Below are positions 57,946 through 64,000 of a stretch of 64,000 nt of DNA, one piece after another. Under the pieces are notes generated by a model. The model did no database searches. It was not told the DNA's origin and was given only the letters and a program-made list of their open reading frames with translations. The position numbers were made by a program, and so were the translations under genes. The DNA is from Panopea generosa (lineage: Eukaryota; Mollusca; Bivalvia; Adapedonta; Hiatellidae), in the NCBI GenBank assembly GCA_029582155.1, contig CM055895.1, positions 63,403,078-63,467,077 of the forward strand. Reading direction: 5' to 3'. How positions within the stretch are numbered: position 1 is the stretch's first letter; the number at the start of each line of letters is the position of its first letter.

Positions 57946-60900
57946 CAAATGATTATTATATATGCTAAATATCTAGAGGTACTACAGAAAGCGATTAGAT
58001 TACCTATGTTAAATATGTAGATGTACTATTGCAAGCAAATATATTATATATTTTAAATATTCAGATGTATTATTGAAAGCAAATATATTATATATGTTAA
58101 AGAGCTTGAAGTACTATTGAAGGCAATTAGATTATCTATGTTAAATACCTCGATGTCCTATTGAAAGCAAATAGGTTATATATGTTAAATATCTAGATGT
58201 ACTATTGAAGGCAAGTAGAGTATCTATATTAAATACCTCGATGTCCTATTGAAAGCAAATAGGTTATATATGTTAAATATCTAGATGTACTATTGAAAGC
58301 AAATAGAGTATCTATGTTAAATATCTAGATGTTCTACTTAAAGCAAATAGATTATATATGTTAAATATCTAGATGTACTATTGGAAGCAATAAATTATAT
58401 ATGTTAAATATCTAGATGAACTATTGAAGGTCAATAGATGTCTAGATGTACTGTTGAAAGCAAATACAGTATCTATGTGAAATATCAAGATGTACTATTG
58501 AAAGCAAATAGATTATATGATTTATGTTAATATCAAGACTGTACTATTGAAGTCAAATAAATTAAATTAATTAATTATCTAGATGTACTACTGAAGGCAG
58601 ATAGATAATCTATGTTAAATATCTAGATGTACTACTCAAGGCAAATAGAGTATCTATCTTAAATATCTAGATGTACTATTGAAAGCAAACAGATAATATA
58701 TGTTTCATATCTAGATGTACTAAAGAAAGCAATTAGATTATATATGTTAAAAATCAAGATGTAATTTTGAGAGCAAAAAGATTATCTATGTTAAATATCT
58801 AAATGTACTATTCAAAGCAAATATATGTGTTAAATATATAGATGTAGTATTAAAAGCAATTAGATTATCTATGTTAAATATCTAGATGTACTATTGAAAG
58901 CAAATAGAGTATATATGTTAAATATCTCGGTGTAGTCTTGAAAGCAAATAGATTATATGTTAAATATCTAGATGTACTATAGAAAGCAATTAGATTATAT
59001 ATGGTGACTATCTAGATGTACTATTGAAAGCCAATAGATTATATATATTAAATATCTAGATGCACTATTGAAAGCAAATATATTATCTATGTGAAACATC
59101 TAGATGGACTATTGACAGCAAATAGATTATTTATGTGAAATATCTATACGTACTTTTGAAAGCAATTGATTATCTATGTGAAATATCTATATGTACTATT
59201 ATTGAAAGAAAATAGATAATATATGTAAATATCGAGATGTACTATTGAAAGCAAATATATTATATATGTTAAATATTTAGATGTACTTCTGAAAGCAAAT
59301 ATATTATATATGTTAAATATTTAAATGTACTACTGAAGGCAAAAATATTATCTATGTTAAATATCTCGATGTACAGTTGAAGGCAATTATAGTATATATG
59401 TAAATATCTAGATGCACTATTGAAAGCAATTGATTTTCTATGTGAAATATCTAGATGTATTATTGAAGGCAAATAGATTATCGCTGTTACAAACTTCAAT
59501 GTACAATTGAAAGCAAATAGATTATATATCTTAAATATGTAGATGTACTATTGAAGGAAAATAGATAATATATGTTAAATATCTAGATGTACTATTGAAA
59601 ACAAATAGATTATATTATAAATATCTAGATGTACTTCTGAAAGCAAATATATTATATATGTTAATATCTAAATGTACTACTGAAGGCAAAAATATTATCT
59701 ATGTAAAATATCTATATGTACATTTGAAGGCAATTATAGTATATATGTTAAATATCTAGATGTACTCTTGAAAGCAATTGATTTTATATGTGAAATATCT
59801 AGATGTATTATTGAAGGCAAATATATTATCGATATTACAAACTTCAATGTACAATTGAAAGCAAATAAATATATATCTTAAATATCTAGATGTACTATTG
59901 AAGGAAAATGAAATATCTATGTGAAATATCAAGATGTACTATTGAAAGCATATGGATTATTGATGTTAAATATCTAGATGTACTATTGAATACACATGGC
60001 TTATTATATGTTAAATATCAAGATCTACTATTGAAAACAAATAGATAATATATGTTAAATATCCAGATGTACTATTGAAAGCAAATGGATTATTATGTGA
60101 AATATCTATATGTACTATTGAGAGCAAATGGATTATTTATGAGAAATATCTGTAAGGTCTATTGAAAGCGAATAGATTATCTGTGTGAAATATTTAGATT
60201 GACTATCAAAAGCAAACGGATTATCTAAGTTAATTATCTTAATGTACTATTCAAAGCAAATATATATGTTAAATAACTAGATGTAGTATTGAAAGCAATT
60301 AGGTTATCTATGTTAAATATCTAGATGCACTATTGAAAGCAAATATATTATATATGTTAAATATCTAGATGTAGTCTTGAAAGCAAATAGATTATATATG
60401 TTAAATATCAAGATGTACTATTGAAAGCAATTAGATTATATATGTTGAATATCGAGATGTACTTTTGAAAGCAAATAGATAATATGTGTTAAATATATAG
60501 ATGTACTATTGAAAGCAAATAAATTATCTATGTGAAATATCTAGATGGACTATTGACAGCAAATAGATTATTTATGTGAAATATATATATATATGTATTT
60601 TTGAAAGCAACTGATTATTTATGTGAAATATCTAGATGTACTATTGAAAGCAAAAGATAATATATGTTAAATATCTAGATGTACTATTGAAAGCAAATAA
60701 GTTATTTATGTTTAATATCTAAATGTACTATTAAAAGCAATTAGATTACATATGTTTAATATATAGATGTACTATTGAAAGCAAATAGATAATATATGTT
60801 AAATATCTAGATGTACTATAGAAAGCAATTTGAATATATATGTTGAATATCTAAATGTACTACTGCAAGCCAATAGATTATATATGTTAAATATCTAGTT

Positions 60901-61915
60901 GTACTATTGAAAGCAAATAGATTTTATAAGTTAAATAACTAGATGTACTGTTGAAAGCCAATAGATTATATATGTTAAATATCTAGATGTACGCTTGAAA
61001 GCAAATAGATTATATATGTTAAATATCAAGATGTACTATTGAAAGCAATTAGATTATATATGTTGAATATCGAGATGTACTTTTGAAAGCAAATAGATAA
61101 TATGTGTTAAATATATAGATGTACTATTGAAAGCAAATAAATTATCTATGTGAAATATCTAGATGGACTATTGACAGCAAATAGATTATTTATGTGAAAT
61201 ATATATATATATGTATTTTTGAAAGCAACTGATTATTTATGTGAAATATCTAGATGTACTATTGAAAGCAAAAGATAATATATGTTAAATATCTAGATGT
61301 ACTATTGAAAGCAAATAAGTTATTTATGTTTAATATCTAAATGTACTATTAAAAGCAATTAGATTACATATGTTTAATATATAGATGTACTATTGAAAGC
61401 AAATAGATAATATATGTTAAATATCTAGATGTACTATAGAAAGCAATTTGAATATATATGTTGAATATCTAAATGTACTACTGCAAGCCAATAGATTATA
61501 TATGTTAAATATCTAGTTGTACTATTGAAAGCAAATAGATTTTATAAGTTAAATAACTAGATGTACTGTTGAAAGCCAATAGATTATATATGTTAAATAT
61601 CTAGATGTACGCTTGAGAGCAAAAAGATTGTATATGTTTAATATCTAGATGTACTTTTGAAAGCAATTAGATTATAAATATTAAATATCTAGATGTACTA
61701 TTGAAAGCAATTAGATTATATATGTTGAATATCTAGATGTGCTATTGAAAGCAAATATATTATATATGTTAAATATCTAGATTTACTATTGAAAGCAAAT
61801 AGATTATATATGTTAAATATCTAGATATACTATTCAAAGCAATTAGATTATATATGTTAAATATATAAATGTACTATTTAAAGCAATTAGATTATCTGTG
61901 TTAAATACCTCAATG
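57946..61915. repeat. Satellite array, 44-bp unit, about 90 copies
   Basis: The consensus contains AAATATCTAGATGTACTATT, then GAAAGCAAATAG, then ATTATATATGTT. Unit length is 42-46 bases. Copies vary mainly at the AT-rich linker and at TCTAGATGTA. Nested duplications are visible: 88 bp (2 units) at 58143-58318, 348 bp (8 units) between about 59272 and 59912, and 618 bp (14 units) at about 60376-61611. Short minus-strand frames in it are artefacts. Left edge after a TG/CG microsatellite; right edge fades near 61915. Confidence 0.95.
60376..61611. repeat. Near-identical 618-bp higher-order duplication in the satellite
   Basis: The block from about 60376 to 60993 is repeated almost without change from about 60994 to 61611, including idiosyncratic features such as ATATATATATATGTATTTTT and the shortened GCAAAAGATAATATATG unit. 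Neighbouring units differ far more from each other than these two blocks do. Confidence 0.9.
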
Positions 61916-63125
61916 CATGTGTGAATTATTGATATTAAATATGTTGATAAACTATTGATCTCAGAGAGAAAGATGTATTATTGAATGTATTGATGGCATC
62001 AATGTATGTAAATACTTAACATCAAGTTACTAAGAAACAACAAAACTGCGAATGCATTTGCAATATCAGAACACAATACTTCGCTTATAAATGAAATTCC
62101 ATGTTATTTCACCGTATACTGCGATTCGATTCAATTCATCATTTCAAAGGTCATGAATAATTGTTTATATGGCAGGGATATTTTTCACACGTCTAACTAA
62201 AACCTTAACGTTAGACTTTGAAGAAACGATTTTCGTATAAATACTTTCTTAGGTTTATTTCCCCCAATAATAATCGGATTATTGTGCCTGTAACTTTGAT
62301 TCAGCATTCAAGAAAGAAATAAGAATGATCTAGTTGGGCGTAAGCGACAAACGTGCTCTCAATTTTGCCGATGTGACCGTTTAATGTTAAATTTGGCATT
62401 GACAATAAACAAAACTGTATGTAGCCCAAGATACATTTATTTCAACTCATTGTTCAACTCTTTTCTAATGATGTAAGTAAGGGTTTCTTTATGAATATTG
62501 GTATTCACTAAAACATATTAAAAATTCATTTTAAAAAAGATATATTCTTAACATTTTTAAAGGGACCAGTTTGAATATAACACATATTTTTGTAGTTTTT
62601 AATGTCTTGATTAAGGTCTGGATGCCAAACATTTGAATACGATGACTTTATAAAAAAAATAAGGATTAACCGTAGAATCCGTAATCCACTGTAATGAATT
62701 TGTGGTACATGTACTATATTTAAGTTATGTTGATTTATTTTGAGTAACGTCTCACCGGCGGATTTATATAGGGACAGGGGGACACGCACCACTGATATTT
62801 CATTTTCCACACAAATTCCTTTGTCATCCACCTTCCTATTCATGATATTTTACTATTGTTTAAGTAAGTAATTATGGATAAAAGTTTTTAACTAATTCTA
62901 GCGTTTGACAATTTCACCCCTGATTGTCCATTTTAACGTATTCATATGAACAATTCGGTGATATATCATATTTTTCAAATAAAAATCAATGACAAATAGT
63001 ATTGTTTATATTATTTTATCATCACTGACACCTAAATTTACCAAACAATCACTCATTCCTCTTCAATTATTGTTTGCTTAAAATTCCGCATTTTGACTTA
63101 TTAATATCGGATATTATTATATGGT
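61916..63125. other. No supported gene
   Basis: A 105-codon minus-strand frame at 62526-62843 reads partly protein-like (VVRVPLSLYKSAGETL), but no domain or splice context is recognised. The remainder is AT-rich. Confidence 0.35.
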
Positions 63126-63127
63126 TG

Positions 63128-63545
63128 TCTATTACAGTTTGACAAGATAAATGCGACGCTTGAGGTTCGGATAGAAAAGTCCGTCCCGAGGGAAAACTAT
63201 TTTTAGAGGGAACGAGACTCTGCCGAGTTCCGGTGAAAACAGTTATCCCAAGGTATGCAAATTTCTATCTGAACCGAAAAAGTCATGTAAGATTATTTCT
63301 TGCATACCAAACACATTGAATACTTATTTTAATTAAAAAATATCATTACTTTTTACAACGATTGCTTTTTTAAAAGACGTCAAATTAAATATAATTACGT
63401 CATATATTTTAAAACGTCACGATATACATTGTTCCAACGTCACAACAGAATAAGAATAGCGCGTGAAGGGTGTGTAGGATGAAAATTCCGTACCCGGTAA
63501 AAATACCCGGAAATCCTTATCCTTTATGCAAGAAACGAAAATGTA
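63128..63545. repeat. GC-richer patch with nested inverted repeats
   Basis: GGTTCGGATAGAAA (about 63163-63176) is inverted as TTTCTATCTGAACC (about 63264-63277), around a patch with GTCCGTCCCGAGGGAAAAC, GAGGGAACGAGACTCTGCCG and AGTTCCGGTGAAAAC. Further right, TTTCTTGCATA (63297) is inverted as TATGCAAGAAA (63525). AAAATTCCGTACCCGGTA pairs with TACCCGGAAAT at about 63481-63513. No protein is seen. Probably a non-autonomous element or a structured dispersed repeat. Confidence 0.5.
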
Positions 63546-63549
63546 TATC

Positions 63550-63790
63550 CAGCTAGTTTATCCCAGTATCTGATATCTCCGAATAAGGTCTACTAACCCC
63601 AATGAATAGCAGGGAATTATAGGCTTGTTTCATAATTCATAGCAGTTGAACGCTTACTAATCTGTTATTCAAATTTTCAGATGAAGCAACTGACCAATCA
63701 ACATGTTCAAATACGGCTTTCGCAAAATTGCTGTTTAACGGACTCAGCTGGAGAGTTGGGTCCGTTCTACAGATTAATGTCCAACAGATA
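63550..63790 (-). mobile_element. Large palindrome-containing dispersed repeat, partial copy 4
   Basis: CAATTCATAGCA-like CATAATTCATAGCAGTTGAA, ATGAAGCAACTGACCAATCA and ATACGGCTTTCGC match 8500-8610. It then diverges into a short hairpin, AACGGACTCA / TGGGTCCGTT, at 63737-63766. Confidence 0.6.
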
Positions 63791-64000
63791 ACGTAGCTTT
63801 CCAAGAACGAAAACAGTATAGCCTAAATAATGCATTAGTTTTATGGGGCTGTAACAAAATGACCAAGGATGGACGGCACACCAATGGCGAATAAACGTAT
63901 CTACTCAAATAAAATCTACAACATGACAAAACCAGACAAATAAAATTATAAATACAAAATTATATAGTTTTAAACTTGGTAGAAAATTCGGTCTTTTATA
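63791..64000. other. No supported feature
   Basis: AT-rich end of the window. Confidence 0.4.

Noticed and set aside
59269-59499. 76-codon minus-strand frame
   Set aside because: Lies wholly inside the 44-bp satellite and simply translates its units.
62526-62843. 105-codon minus-strand frame
   Set aside because: Part looks protein-like but no domain, start context or splice sites support it.

Overview
The window looks like gene-poor nuclear DNA from a eukaryote, most likely a marine bivalve mollusc. It is strongly AT-rich, and stop codons are dense in every frame. No bacterial operon structure is present. It holds tRNA-headed SINEs of types I associate with bivalve genomes, remnants of non-LTR retrotransposons, pogo/Tigger and piggyBac-like relics, fold-back elements and many unrelated tandem arrays. 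The bivalve assignment comes from recall of the SINE and LINE style and was not checked against a database. No complete protein-coding gene can be supported. Three short stretches (9578-9768 minus, 45473-45615 plus, 53556-53830 minus) look like isolated exons or gene fragments.

Layout. 0-10 kb: a degraded L1-like ORF1 remnant (minus), a reverse transcriptase fragment (plus), a small fold-back, a three-copy 100-bp tandem, a tRNA-headed SINE, one copy of a larger palindromic repeat and a candidate exon. 10-21 kb: a 1-kb array of 20-bp units, one arm of a dispersed repeat pair, a 51-bp minisatellite, and a piggyBac-like MITE with TTAA ends that carries a 25-bp minisatellite and a 55-bp palindrome. 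20.7-23.7 kb: a minus-strand SINE, then a 5'-truncated CR1/Jockey-type LINE with a recognisable but mutated RT domain. 25-36 kb: the second arm of the dispersed pair, two adjacent copies of the palindromic repeat, a hairpin element between TA tracts, another SINE, a pogo-type DDE fragment, and a 577-bp tandem duplication. 36-50 kb: a Tigger end, a 28-bp array, a 722-bp Tigger-like element with intact ends and a transposase DNA-binding fragment, more SINEs, and a MITE with GTAT flanks. Near 49.7 kb a 41-bp-arm hairpin sits inside an older repeat whose uninterrupted copy lies at 55.8-56.2 kb. 51-64 kb: microsatellites, a candidate terminal exon, a 4-kb array of 44-bp satellite units with nested higher-order duplications, and a GC-richer palindromic patch at 63.1-63.5 kb.

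The recognisable sequence is almost entirely mobile-element and tandem-repeat biology. Autonomous machinery (LINE RT, pogo transposase) is present only as broken pieces, while non-autonomous elements such as SINEs and MITEs keep clean ends. The most informative structures are the piggyBac-like MITE with its internal minisatellite, the Tigger-like element with one-directional subterminal repeats, the filled/empty site pair for the hairpin insertion, and the layered 2-, 8- and 14-unit duplications in the terminal satellite.
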